Below, one piece after another: positions 23,101-30,150 of a DNA stretch of 30,419 nt. Every line of letters starts with the position of its first letter. Within the stretch, counting starts at the first letter, position 1. The position numbers and the translations under genes are program-made. The notes below the pieces were generated by a model. It saw nothing but the letters and a program-made list of their open reading frames with translations. It searched no databases and was not told where the DNA came from. This DNA is from CAYVQU01 sp964453155 (lineage in GTDB: Bacteria; Chloroflexota; Anaerolineae; Anaerolineales; UBA11858), in contig CAYVQU010000054.1 in the NCBI GenBank assembly GCA_964453155.1, positions 1 to 30,419 on the forward strand, in the 5' to 3' direction.

Positions 23101-23844
23101 GAAGAAAAATGGGGCGCTGCCATGAACGATCCCGGTGACTGGGCTAAAGCCGCCGAAGCCGCCGGTGCTGAGATGATCGTCCTGATCCTCTCCCTCACTG
23201 ACGCCGATGGCAACCCTACCAAACCGGAAGATGCCGTCACCGCTACCCGGAAGGTCCTCGAGGCCACCGGTCTGCCAGTCGCCGTATTTGGCCCTGGTCA
23301 GGCTGATCCTGACAACGAACTGCTGGTGCCCATCTCCGATGAATTCAAGGGCGAACGCCTGCTCTTGGGTCTCTGCGAAGATAAGAATTACCGCACCATT
23401 GCGGCCTCTGCGATGGCGAACGGCCACCTGGTCGTGGCCCGCACCGCCATGGACGTCAACCTGGCCAAGCAGCTCAACATCCTGATCAACGACCTCGGTC
23501 TCCCCCTCGACCGCATCGTCATGGACCCGACCACGGGTGCCCTGGGTTACGGCTTTGAATATGGTTACTCCGTCATGGAGCGCCTGCGCTTGGCCGCCCT
23601 CCAGGGTGACAGCATGACCCAAATGCCCATGCTGGTGACCCCCGGCGAGGAATGCTGGAAGGCCAAGGAATCCAAGGTTGGCACCGGTGTCCCCGAAGAG
23701 TGGGGCGCCTGGGAAGAACGGGCCATCACTTGGGAAACCCTGACCTCCATCATGCTCATCGAATCGGGCGCAAATATGGTTATCCTGCGCCACCCCGAGA
23801 GCGTGAAGCGGACCTATGAGGCGATTGAGGATTTGACAGGATAA
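20191..23844 (+). CDS. acsB-acsD: Fused acetyl-CoA synthase (AcsB) and corrinoid-protein small subunit (AcsD)
   Basis: A 1217-residue fusion. Residues 1-760 are a complete bacterial-type acetyl-CoA synthase, including the N-terminal CODH-contact domain. The A-cluster ligands are C537, C540, C549, C559, C626 and C628 (SCTLC..HVC..GLCG and ACGCFEC), with the same spacing as in Moorella AcsB. Residues about 760-885 are an Ala/Pro/Glu linker holding one amphipathic heptad-like helix (SLEERVDRLERSVKTLIGSL). Residues about 885-1217 are an AcsD/CdhD TIM-barrel (VAIEIKDRRPDDW, MDPTTGALGYGFEYGYSVMERLRLAAL). The frame is uninterrupted. GGAGG lies 5 nt before ATG 20191; an upstream TTG at 20179 is less likely. 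It condenses CO, the methyl group and CoA. Confidence 0.92.
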   Translation: MSKYIATRAIRGANALVIEAELMLKRALAEKGPDTLVEFPNTAYFLPTIYAMTNMEVTTLGQLDEALTHARSLLHPMPSESHWTPYLGETLDSGMATLLAAEIIEAIRFVYDLQPEPYPGIELTGGTAYPHLDNGGGPAGHLNGPIDDIQLRSWGIQLVDGRMPGFAAIVGCAKSNEVAVKLVRELQRRNILIFLCGNVNGRSIIDQLNEEGVELGYDTYTIPFGTDTLSAIYALGFAARSALTFGGISAGQARDILLYNRARVFAFVLALGEVDDLKYAAAAGAINFGFPVIADTVIPEILPTGVTEYEHVVSMPFDQIEGADDLERAERLVQKCIEIRGVKIKMHEVPVPVPYGSAFEGEVVRKADMRVEFGGKNSKCFEFLRSVDMEDVTDGQVEVVGPSFEELDDKASMNMGIVVEVAGRKMQDDFEPVLERQIHYFVNGASGIQHIGQRDIAWIRISNGAADKGFSLEDFGKILHARMHSDFGAIVDKVQVTIYTEEAKFQEWLATARETYDTRNMRLADLKDDAVDEFYSCTLCQSFAPDHVCVVSPERLGLCGAYNWLDCKASFSINPTGPNQPIQLGKLIDNEVGYWEGTNDYAKEGSHGVVTEVAMYSIMENPMTACGCFECIVMVIPEVKGVMVVSREDTGMTPMGMKFSTLAGIAGGGLQTPGVMGVGKFYVISPKFISADGGFKRVVWMSKNLKDSMEFELRASAEREGMPDFLDMIADGTNVTTVEELETWVKEKNHPVLDMEPMEAKEREAPETSEPAADVIAQAEAVVEKAMAKDEPEPEVVAEKEEPAKPEVPPAPAAPVAPAAPLATAASGSLEERVDRLERSVKTLIGSLVGALAELGGEVPEVQVVPAAPAAPVEITPESEPEEVKIELPPDKAWLPDGTTTDVLKEGWSGSVREVTIGALATDGGTRTSLVTIGGETAMPFMDFEGQMPHKPVVAIEIKDRRPDDWSELLEEKWGAAMNDPGDWAKAAEAAGAEMIVLILSLTDADGNPTKPEDAVTATRKVLEATGLPVAVFGPGQADPDNELLVPISDEFKGERLLLGLCEDKNYRTIAASAMANGHLVVARTAMDVNLAKQLNILINDLGLPLDRIVMDPTTGALGYGFEYGYSVMERLRLAALQGDSMTQMPMLVTPGEECWKAKESKVGTGVPEEWGAWEERAITWETLTSIMLIESGANMVILRHPESVKRTYEAIEDLTG

Positions 23845-23855
23845 GATAGTAGTGT

Positions 23856-23888
23856 AGACCTTCCAGGTTTTCAAAACCTGGAGGGTCT
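23856..23888. repeat. 33-nt palindrome, copy 1
   Basis: AGACCTTCCAGGTTTT-C-AAAACCTGGAGGGTCT: 16-bp arms around one central base, with one mismatch. A near-identical copy is at 30151-30183. It lies within the acsB-acsD to acsC gap, so it is transcribed as a hairpin inside the operon. Confidence 0.85.
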
Positions 23889-23912
23889 TAAGCGACTATA
23901 CGGAGATAAACT

Positions 23913-25244
23913 ATGGCACTATCAGGCATTCAAATCTATAAAATGCTCCCGCAGACAAACTGTAAAGACTGCGGTTTTCCCACCTGCCTCGCGTTCGCGA
24001 TGAAACTGGCGGCTAAACAGGCCGAACTGAGCCTGTGTGAACACGTCAGCGAAGAATCGGCGGCCAAACTGTCGGAGGCCTCAGCCCCCCCAGTCAAACC
24101 AATGGTTCTTAAATCGAACGGTCACGAGGTCAAAGCTGGTAACGAAGTGGTGATGTTCCGCCACGAGAAAACTTTCTATTCCCACCCCGGGCTCTTCGTT
24201 CGGGTGTATGACACCATGTCGGCCGATGAGATTAAGGCCAAAGTCGAACCCGTGGACAAATACGTGGTCGACTATGTCGGCATTGATCTCACCTTGGGTG
24301 GTCTGGCTGTCCAGGCCGATGGCGGTGATTTTGCGGCCGCGGTTGAAGCCGTCCGCGCTGCCAGCCACAAGCCCTTGATCCTCATCGGTGGCCCCGACGA
24401 TGTCAAAGCCGGTTTGGCGAAATTGGGTGAGGGTGAAACCGCCCTCATCGCTCACGCCACCGCCGATAACGCTGATGCGATGGCAGCCCTGGCCGTCGAA
24501 GCGGGCGCGGCTCTGGCGATTCAGGCCGATACCGTCGATGAGATGGTGGCCCTTTCGGAGAAAGTTCAGGCTGCGGGCGTCAAGGATGTCGTCCTGGCTC
24601 CAACCCAACGCGGCTTCAAAGGCACTTTGATCGCCAACACGGTTGCCCGCCGAATGGCGCTCAAGAAGACTTTCCGCCCGTTGGGTTTCCCCATTCTCAG
24701 CATTCCTGGGGATGTCGGCAGCCCAGCCCGGGAGACCATGCTGGCCGCGCAGGCCATCGGCAAATATGCCGGTTTCATTGTGCTGGACAACTTCAGCCCC
24801 GAGACCGCCTACGCCCTCCTGGTGCTGCGCGAAAACATCTACACCGATCCGCAGAAACCGATCCAGGTCCAACCGGGTATCTACGAGATCAACGATCCCA
24901 GCCCCGAAGACCCGATGCTGGTGACCACCAACTTCAGCATCACCTACTTCAGTGTCGCCAACGAAGTCGAGAGCGCGGGCGCCCCCGCCTGGCTCCTGGT
25001 TTCCGACGCCGAAGGGATGAGCGTGCTCACCGCCTGGGCCGCGGGCAAATTCGACGCTGAAGTCATCGCCAAAGACGCTAAGCGCTTCGGTGCCGCGGAT
25101 AAGGTCAGCAAGAAACAGATCGTCCTCCCCGGCCATGTCGCGGTTCTCTCCGGTGAACTCGAAGAAGAACTCCCCGATTGGGATGTCAAAGTCGGGCCGC
25201 GCGAGGCGGTTGATCTGCCCGCGTATCTTAAGACGGCTCTCTAA
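23913..25244 (+). CDS. acsC: Corrinoid iron-sulfur protein large subunit
   Basis: A 443-residue AcsC/CdhE, normal length. The N-terminal 4Fe-4S domain has C17-x2-C20-x4-C25-x16-C42 (TNCKDCGFPTC...LC), followed by a flexible Pro-rich linker (about 55-65), a TIM-barrel (about 70-310) and a C-terminal Rossmann-like corrinoid-binding domain (about 320-443). It carries the cobamide that receives the methyl group from methyl-tetrahydrofolate through AcsE and hands it to AcsB; the low-potential cluster helps reactivate Co(II). Its usual partner AcsD is here the C-terminal domain of AcsB. GGAG precedes the ATG. The B12 riboswitch at the operon head fits its cofactor need. Confidence 0.93.
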   Translation: MALSGIQIYKMLPQTNCKDCGFPTCLAFAMKLAAKQAELSLCEHVSEESAAKLSEASAPPVKPMVLKSNGHEVKAGNEVVMFRHEKTFYSHPGLFVRVYDTMSADEIKAKVEPVDKYVVDYVGIDLTLGGLAVQADGGDFAAAVEAVRAASHKPLILIGGPDDVKAGLAKLGEGETALIAHATADNADAMAALAVEAGAALAIQADTVDEMVALSEKVQAAGVKDVVLAPTQRGFKGTLIANTVARRMALKKTFRPLGFPILSIPGDVGSPARETMLAAQAIGKYAGFIVLDNFSPETAYALLVLRENIYTDPQKPIQVQPGIYEINDPSPEDPMLVTTNFSITYFSVANEVESAGAPAWLLVSDAEGMSVLTAWAAGKFDAEVIAKDAKRFGAADKVSKKQIVLPGHVAVLSGELEEELPDWDVKVGPREAVDLPAYLKTAL

Positions 25245-25253
25245 TTACGTATC

Positions 25254-25281
25254 ATAGGGGTGCAGCATGCTGCGCCCCTAT
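25254..25281. repeat. 28-nt near-perfect palindrome around a false start codon
   Basis: ATAGGGGTGCAGCA and its complement TGCTGCGCCCCTAT form a palindrome with a single G-T pair out of register. The ATG at 25267, a possible start of the next gene, is at its centre, so it would be occluded in a hairpin. Confidence 0.75.
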
Positions 25282-25290
25282 ATTAATCCT

Positions 25291-27210
25291 ATGGCTGACC
25301 ACATCGTAAAATTCGACATCGCCGCGGAACCCGTCAGCGTCCCCACTGGAACCCTCATTACTGAAGCGGCGCAGCTAGCCGGCGTAGAGATCGCCCAGCC
25401 CTGTGGGGGGCAAGGGCGCTGCGGTCGGTGCGCGGTTAAAGTTGAAAAGGGTGACGTCCGGCGGCGTAGTACTTTGCGCCTGTCGCCGGAAGATATTGAT
25501 AAGGGCTATGCCCTGGCCTGTCAGTCGGTGATTGAAGGGGATGCGGAGATCACCGTTCCGCCCCAAGAGAAGATCGAACGCCGCCTGACTACGGATCGGA
25601 CCGTGGCCGAAGTCTCGGTTCCGGCCGGGTACAACGCCCGCGAAAGTCAGACCATCCGCCGGGTGAACCTGACCCTGACGCCCCCCAGCATGGATGATCA
25701 GACCGATGATTGGTCGCGGTTGCAAACCGCGATTCGCAAAGAAGCCGGGGTGACCCAACTCCGGGCCTCCCTGGAGATGCTGCGCGAACTCGGCACGATC
25801 CTACGGGAGAGTGATTGGCAGGTTACGGCCATCCTCAGCTCTCAAACCTGGGATTGCCCCGACTGCCCAGCCCAACTCCTCGATTTGCGCTCTGGTCATG
25901 TAGCCGAAGATGCGCCTCTATGGGGTGCAGCCATCGATATAGGCACCACGACGGTCACCGTCTGGCTGGTCGATTTGCTGACCGGAGAAGTCAAAGCCCA
26001 GGCCTCTGAATACAATGGCCAAATCTCGCGCGGTGAAGACGTGGTTTCACGGATTATCTTTGCCAGCAAAGAGGGGGGCGCGGAAACCATGCAGGGGTTG
26101 GTGCTTGAATCGATCAACGGACTGCTCAAGCGGACTGCCAAACGGGCCAAAGCCAAGGTTAAAGATATTTTCAAAGTCACGATTTCGGGCAACAGCACAA
26201 TGATGCACCTGCTGCTGAAAATTCCGGCCGCGAGCATCCGGCTGAGTCCCTTCGTGACGGCCGTTAACCACCTCCCACCGCTGACCAGCCCCGAAGTTGG
26301 ATTGAATGTCCACCCCAAGGCGCTTATCGATTGCCTGCCAGGGGTGGCCTCCTATGTCGGGGCGGATATCTCTGCGGGGGCGCTGTCCTCCGGGATGACG
26401 AATTCAGAGCAGGTCACTCTGTTCCTGGATGTGGGGACCAATGGCGAAACCGTCCTGGGATCCAGCGATTTCCTAGTCACCTGCGCTTGTTCGGCCGGAC
26501 CGGCTTTCGAAGGTGCGGGCGTCCTCCACGGCATGCGCGCCACTCGCGGGGCCATCGAAGAAGTCTGGATCAATGGCGAGACCTACGATCCCGAATTCCG
26601 GGTGATCGGCAACGTCAAGCCGCGCGGTCTGTGCGGGTCCGGGTTAATTTCGCTCTTGTCGGAGGCCTTTTTGACCGGCGTGGTTGATAAAGGCGGCAAG
26701 ATCAATATGAGCCTGGATACCCCCCGGGTCCGGCAGGGAGACCATGGCAACGAGTACGTCATTGCCTGGGGATCCGAAACCAAATCGGGCGAGGATATCG
26801 CCATCACCAATGTCGATATCGACAACCTACTGCGGGCCAAAGCCGCTATTTATGCCGGGTTCACTGTTCTGGCAGATGGGGTCGGCTTCCCGATGGAAAT
26901 GATCGAGCGGGTCTTGGTCGGCGGCTCATTCGGAAAATATATCAACGTCGAAAAAGCGGTTCAGATTGGTCTGCTCCCCGATATGCCCTGGGAGAATTTT
27001 GATTTCCTGGGCAATACCTCGGTGAAGGGTTCCTATCTGGCCCTGATTGACCACGAACTTCGGAAAGAGATTACCGAGATTGCCGCGAAAATGACATATG
27101 TTGAACTCTCCGCCGACAATAAATTCTATGACGCTTTCATGTCGGCGATGTTCCTGCCCCATACGGATATGAGTTTGTTCCCGAGTGTGGCCGGTGAAAT
27201 GGAAAAATAA
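25291..27210 (+). CDS. acsV: Corrinoid reductive activator, 2Fe-2S ferredoxin plus ASKHA ATPase (RACo/AcsV)
   Basis: A 639-residue protein. The N-terminal ferredoxin domain has C38-x5-C44-x2-C47 and C77 (QPCGGQGRCGRCAV, ALACQS), a plant-type 2Fe-2S pattern. A linker and middle domain follow. Then comes the ASKHA ATPase core: AAIDIGTTTVTVWL (phosphate 1), DVGTNGETVLG (phosphate 2), CSAGPAFEGAG, and VLVGGSFGKYINVEKA (adenosine motif). RACo uses ATP to drive reduction of inactive Co(II)-corrinoid in CoFeSP. The start at 25291 (MADHIVKF) matches family N-termini better than ATG 25267 inside a palindrome, though neither has a good Shine-Dalgarno. Its place between acsC and acsE supports the role. 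Confidence 0.9.
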   Translation: MADHIVKFDIAAEPVSVPTGTLITEAAQLAGVEIAQPCGGQGRCGRCAVKVEKGDVRRRSTLRLSPEDIDKGYALACQSVIEGDAEITVPPQEKIERRLTTDRTVAEVSVPAGYNARESQTIRRVNLTLTPPSMDDQTDDWSRLQTAIRKEAGVTQLRASLEMLRELGTILRESDWQVTAILSSQTWDCPDCPAQLLDLRSGHVAEDAPLWGAAIDIGTTTVTVWLVDLLTGEVKAQASEYNGQISRGEDVVSRIIFASKEGGAETMQGLVLESINGLLKRTAKRAKAKVKDIFKVTISGNSTMMHLLLKIPAASIRLSPFVTAVNHLPPLTSPEVGLNVHPKALIDCLPGVASYVGADISAGALSSGMTNSEQVTLFLDVGTNGETVLGSSDFLVTCACSAGPAFEGAGVLHGMRATRGAIEEVWINGETYDPEFRVIGNVKPRGLCGSGLISLLSEAFLTGVVDKGGKINMSLDTPRVRQGDHGNEYVIAWGSETKSGEDIAITNVDIDNLLRAKAAIYAGFTVLADGVGFPMEMIERVLVGGSFGKYINVEKAVQIGLLPDMPWENFDFLGNTSVKGSYLALIDHELRKEITEIAAKMTYVELSADNKFYDAFMSAMFLPHTDMSLFPSVAGEMEK

Positions 27211-27239
27211 GCTTAGAATCAATCTAGTATTCATTTTTT

Positions 27240-27335
27240 GTACACGGATTTCGCGGATTGCACGGATTCTTATCCATGTAATAACAAAAATCCGTCAAAT
27301 CCGAGTAAGCAAAGCGGCATCCGGGTACAGAAAAA
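27240..27335. repeat. Word-repeat palindrome (CACGGATTTCGCGGATT type)
   Basis: 'cacggatttcgcggattgcacggat' words on the left face 'aaatccgtcaaatccg' and 'catccgggtac' on the right; TGTAC/GTAC marks the outer ends. It fills the acsV-acsE gap. Confidence 0.6.
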
Positions 27336-27353
27336 TAAAAAAGGAAGGTCACG

Positions 27354-28277
27354 ATGCAAATTATTGGCGAGAACATTCACATTATTGCCCAAGCGGTGAA
27401 AGATGCCCTGCGCGAGCGCGATGCGGAATTTTTCAAGAAGCTGGCGATTCAGCAGGTGGAAGCTGGGGCCTGGGCGGTGGACCTGAACCTGGGGCCTCGC
27501 AAGAAGGACTGGGAAGAAGTATTCCCCTGGATGGTGAAGGCCGTTGAATCGGTGGTCGATGTGCCCCTGGTGATCGACACCACCAACGTTTTTGGGATGG
27601 AAGCCGCCCTCAAAACCGTCACCAAAGCCCAAGCGATTTTGAACTCGACTTCGGCCGAGGCCGAACGCCTGGAGAAAATACCCGAGTTGGCGAAGAAATA
27701 CAACGCCAAAGTCATCGCTCTGACAATGGCCAAGAGCGGGATTCCGGTCGGTGCCGACGAGCGCGTCGGGATTGCATTGGAATCGCTGATCCCGCGCTGC
27801 CTCGAGTTGGATATCCCCATCGAGGACTTGATCATCGACCCGTTGGTCCTGACGGTCTCTGGTTGCCAGGAATACTGCCCCGAGTGTATTGAAGCCGTGC
27901 GTACGATCCAATATGCCTGGGATCCGCCGCCAGGAATTTCGGTGGGCCTCTCCAACGTCTCAAATGCAGTGCCGCGCAAGAATCGGCCGCTGATCAACCA
28001 GGTCTACTGCGCCATGTTGATGGGCGCGGGACTCCAGATGATGATCGCCGACCCGTTGGACACCGAACTCATTGAGGTGGTGGACGCCGTCGAGGGCCGC
28101 GATGAGAGCACCCCCGTGAAAGCCCTGTACGTCAAGATTCACGACCGGGTGGCCGCGATGGAAGAACTCCAGGTTGGTGATGTCGATCTGAGCGACCCCG
28201 AACAGGCTGCGATTTGGAAGACGAGTCAGATTTTGATGAACAAAGTGATTTACGCGGACTCCTATTTGGAACAGTAA
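27354..28277 (+). CDS. acsE: Methyltetrahydrofolate:corrinoid iron-sulfur protein methyltransferase
   Basis: A 307-residue pterin-binding TIM-barrel enzyme. AcsE/MtrH-type signatures are present in order: IIGENIHI at the N-terminus, AVDLNLGPRKK (pterin-binding Asp-Asn), LVIDTTNVFGMEAAL, AILNSTSAEAERL, IIDPLVLTVSG, and SVGLSNVSNAVPRKNRPLIN. It moves the methyl group of 5-methyl-tetrahydrofolate to Co(I) of AcsC. It is about 40 residues longer than Moorella AcsE, with an extra helical C-terminus. AGGAAGG precedes the ATG. It is the last gene of the riboswitch-led operon, just ahead of a terminator. A related corrinoid methyltransferase role is possible, but the context makes AcsE most likely. 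Confidence 0.9.
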   Translation: MQIIGENIHIIAQAVKDALRERDAEFFKKLAIQQVEAGAWAVDLNLGPRKKDWEEVFPWMVKAVESVVDVPLVIDTTNVFGMEAALKTVTKAQAILNSTSAEAERLEKIPELAKKYNAKVIALTMAKSGIPVGADERVGIALESLIPRCLELDIPIEDLIIDPLVLTVSGCQEYCPECIEAVRTIQYAWDPPPGISVGLSNVSNAVPRKNRPLINQVYCAMLMGAGLQMMIADPLDTELIEVVDAVEGRDESTPVKALYVKIHDRVAAMEELQVGDVDLSDPEQAAIWKTSQILMNKVIYADSYLEQ

Positions 28278-28278
28278 A

Positions 28279-28345
28279 AGAGTGGAAAGTGGTCGGTGGG
28301 TAGTGGGAAGTAAGCGCCCCAAACTGATCACTGTTTACTGATAGC
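28279..28345. repeat. Word-repeat stretch (GTGGAAAGTGGTCGGTGG / ACTGATCACTG)
   Basis: Repeated 'agtggaaagtggtcggtgggtagtggg' words are followed by 'actgatcactgtttactgat' words. Similar in style to the insert in the riboswitch. It lies between acsE and its terminator. Confidence 0.45.
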
Positions 28346-28355
28346 TTTTCAAAAT

Positions 28356-28395
28356 AAAAAAGAGATCATTGCAATATGCAGTGATCTCTTTTTTT
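28356..28395. terminator. Bidirectional intrinsic terminator
   Basis: AAAAAGAGATCATTGCA (28356-28373 region) pairs with TGCAGTGATCTCTTTTTTT (28377-28395) with one G-U pair and a 3-nt loop. There are T-runs in both directions, so it serves both acsE (plus) and the convergent isochorismatase gene (minus). Confidence 0.9.
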
Positions 28396-28422
28396 ATTTT
28401 TCTGATGTTTTACTACTGAACG

Positions 28423-29046
28423 CTACTCAGCATATTCTTCCATTGCGGCTAGAACCTCGGTGAGAGAACGCCGTGCGCCGGTTTGGAGGTATTCCATGGC
28501 GTTGAGAGCGCCGTCATGGGCGGCCTGGCTGGAACCGGCAACACAGTCTTCAATGACGCGGCAGAAGTAATCGGATTGGTGGCCATCGACAAAGGTGTAG
28601 TGGACACACACATCGGTGAGGGCCCCGCATAAAAGCAAGGTATCAACTTTTAAGCCGCGCAGCAGAATTTCCAAATCGGTGCCAAAGAAGGCCGAATAGC
28701 GGCGTTTTTTAATCAAATAGTCATCGGGCTGAAATCCCATTTCTTCGCTGGCGATTTCGGTGCCCGGGTTGGTTTCAAGGCAGTGGATGGCTTCGCTGCC
28801 ATCCAACTCACGGCCAAAATCGACCAGATTTGGCCGGTGAACTTCTTGGATGAAGATGACGGGGATATCACATTCCCGGGCTTTATCAATCGCCTGACGC
28901 GCGGAGCGAATACATTCAATATATCCGGGCATGTGGGGGATGGCGCGTTCTTTCATTTCAACAAAGCTGCCAGCCTGAATGTCGATCACGATCAAAGCGG
29001 GCCGGCCTTCGATCAAATTTCTTTTTGGGTGGGGGGTATTTGCCAT
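28423..29046 (-). CDS. Isochorismatase-family cysteine hydrolase
   Basis: A 207-residue hydrolase with the catalytic triad of the family: D22 in LIVIDIQAGSF, a Lys at 113/114 in YLIKKRRYSAFFGTDLE, and C147 in LCGALTDVCVHYT, the last preceded by the cis-peptide-type GALTD. Members include nicotinamidase, N-carbamoylsarcosine amidase, biuret hydrolase and isochorismatase. The KRRYSAFFGTDL text is closest to the N-carbamoylsarcosine amidase/peroxyureidoacrylate group, but the substrate is not assignable. Soluble. Alone on the minus strand between two plus-strand units; the link to C1 metabolism is not evident. Confidence 0.88.
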   Translation of the reverse strand: MANTPHPKRNLIEGRPALIVIDIQAGSFVEMKERAIPHMPGYIECIRSARQAIDKARECDIPVIFIQEVHRPNLVDFGRELDGSEAIHCLETNPGTEIASEEMGFQPDDYLIKKRRYSAFFGTDLEILLRGLKVDTLLLCGALTDVCVHYTFVDGHQSDYFCRVIEDCVAGSSQAAHDGALNAMEYLQTGARRSLTEVLAAMEEYAE

Positions 29047-29170
29047 TTTTGCATCCTTCGTTTACATGGTATCAGCTGGATTATATCGTAACCAACTCCC
29101 TTAATTTCAGTGGATGAAATCCTAAACAGAGTAGGTTGATAGTTGCCTAATATGGTAGGCTTACTTGGGA

Positions 29171-29198
29171 TTGACTTATTTGTGAAAAATGGTACAAT
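29171..29198 (+). promoter_or_regulatory. Sigma70-like promoter of the formate/nitrite channel gene
   Basis: TTGACT (29171-29176) and TACAAT (29193-29198) are separated by 16 nt. Transcription would begin near 29205, leaving a leader of about 100 nt that contains a small CCCCA/TGGGG hairpin (near 29261-29275) before the ATG at 29307. Confidence 0.65.
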
Positions 29199-29201
29199 AT
29201 A

Positions 29202-29219
29202 TTGTGAAAATAATCACAA
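29202..29219. promoter_or_regulatory. CRP/FNR-family operator-like palindrome
   Basis: TTGTGA-AAATAA-TCACAA is a perfect 18-bp palindrome in its arms and contains the canonical TGTGA-N6-TCACA of the CRP class. It overlaps the predicted transcription start of the channel gene, a position that would favour repression. A further TTGTGCGCACA palindrome lies downstream at about 29248-29258, and a TTTGTGA half-site lies inside the promoter spacer. Confidence 0.6.
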
Positions 29220-29306
29220 ATGTATTCTTGGTGAGGAATCATTTATTTGTGCGCACAGATCCCCACTTTATGGGGAATGACTACAAACTAAAGGAGCTTT
29301 ATTGGT

Positions 29307-30146
29307 ATGGCAGAATTACGAATTGATGCCCTGCTGCCGGGTGAAATGGCTCGACGGGCTGAATATGTGGGAGTCAGTAAGGCCGAAGCCCCAAAAACTA
29401 AAACCTTCGCTTTGGCGATTTTGGCAGGCGTGTTCATCAGCACCGGGGCGATTTTTGCCACCACGGTGGCCACTGGCGCTGGAGACGCCCTCAGTTACGG
29501 CGTATCAAAATTGTTGGTTGGATTGGTGTTTTGTCTCGGACTGATTTTGGTCGTTGTCGGCGGGGCGGAGTTGTTTACGGGCAATAACCTGATCGTTATG
29601 GCCTGGGCTAGTAAAAAGATCTCAACCCGGGCAGTAATTAAAAATTGGGGGTTGGTTTATGTGGGCAATTTTGTGGGGGCGATCAGCGTGGCCGTTTTGA
29701 TGTACATGAGCCGTCAATATACCTTTGCGGGTGGCGGGATCGGTAAAGTGATCTTGAGTATCGCCAATGGCAAAGTAAGCCTGGATTTTGGACAGGCTTT
29801 TGTGTTGGGGATTATGTGCAATATTTTGGTCTGTCTGGCGGTCTGGTTGACATTTAGCGCCCGCAGCACCAGTGACAAGATTGCAGCCATCATTTTCCCG
29901 GTGACGGCCTTTGTCGCCGCGGGGTTCGAACACAGTATTGCTAATATGTATTTTATCCCCATTGGGCTGCTGATTAAGAATTTTGATCCCGCTTTTGTGA
30001 CCAACACTGGTTTGGCACTGCCGAATTTAACCTGGCAGGCGTTTTTTATGAATAACCTGCTCCCAGTATCGTTGGGGAATATTCTGGGCGGGGCGGTGTT
30101 TGTGGCCGCCATCTACTGGACCATTTACTTGCGGGATTCGAATTAA
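29307..30146 (+). CDS. Formate/nitrite transporter (FNT family, FocA/FdhC-like)
   Basis: A 279-residue channel protein with six membrane helices. FNT signatures are visible: VVGGAELFTGNNLI (the omega-loop region after helix 2), WGLVYVGNFVGAI, GIMCNILVCLAVWL, and GFEHSIANMYFIPIGLL with the conserved pore histidine. Such channels pass formate, nitrite or hydrosulfide. Next to a Wood-Ljungdahl operon, formate import or export is the natural guess, since formate enters the methyl branch. AAAGGAG lies upstream of the ATG. It has its own promoter and operator-like site, so it is regulated apart from the ACS operon. Confidence 0.9.
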   Translation: MAELRIDALLPGEMARRAEYVGVSKAEAPKTKTFALAILAGVFISTGAIFATTVATGAGDALSYGVSKLLVGLVFCLGLILVVVGGAELFTGNNLIVMAWASKKISTRAVIKNWGLVYVGNFVGAISVAVLMYMSRQYTFAGGGIGKVILSIANGKVSLDFGQAFVLGIMCNILVCLAVWLTFSARSTSDKIAAIIFPVTAFVAAGFEHSIANMYFIPIGLLIKNFDPAFVTNTGLALPNLTWQAFFMNNLLPVSLGNILGGAVFVAAIYWTIYLRDSN

Positions 30147-30150
30147 TATT

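Noticed and set aside
22948..23874. 308-codon open frame antisense to the AcsD domain
   Set aside because: No family resemblance, no Shine-Dalgarno, and it covers a conserved domain on the other strand.
23856..23888. Palindrome as a terminator between acsB-acsD and acsC
   Set aside because: There is no T-run after the stem, and the next gene is a required partner in the same pathway; the same palindrome recurs in another operon gap.
24081..25136. Long 351-codon open frame antisense to acsC
   Set aside because: It lies wholly opposite a clear AcsC gene with strong codon bias. The translation is Gly/Asp/His-rich with no recognisable motif, as expected for an antisense shadow.
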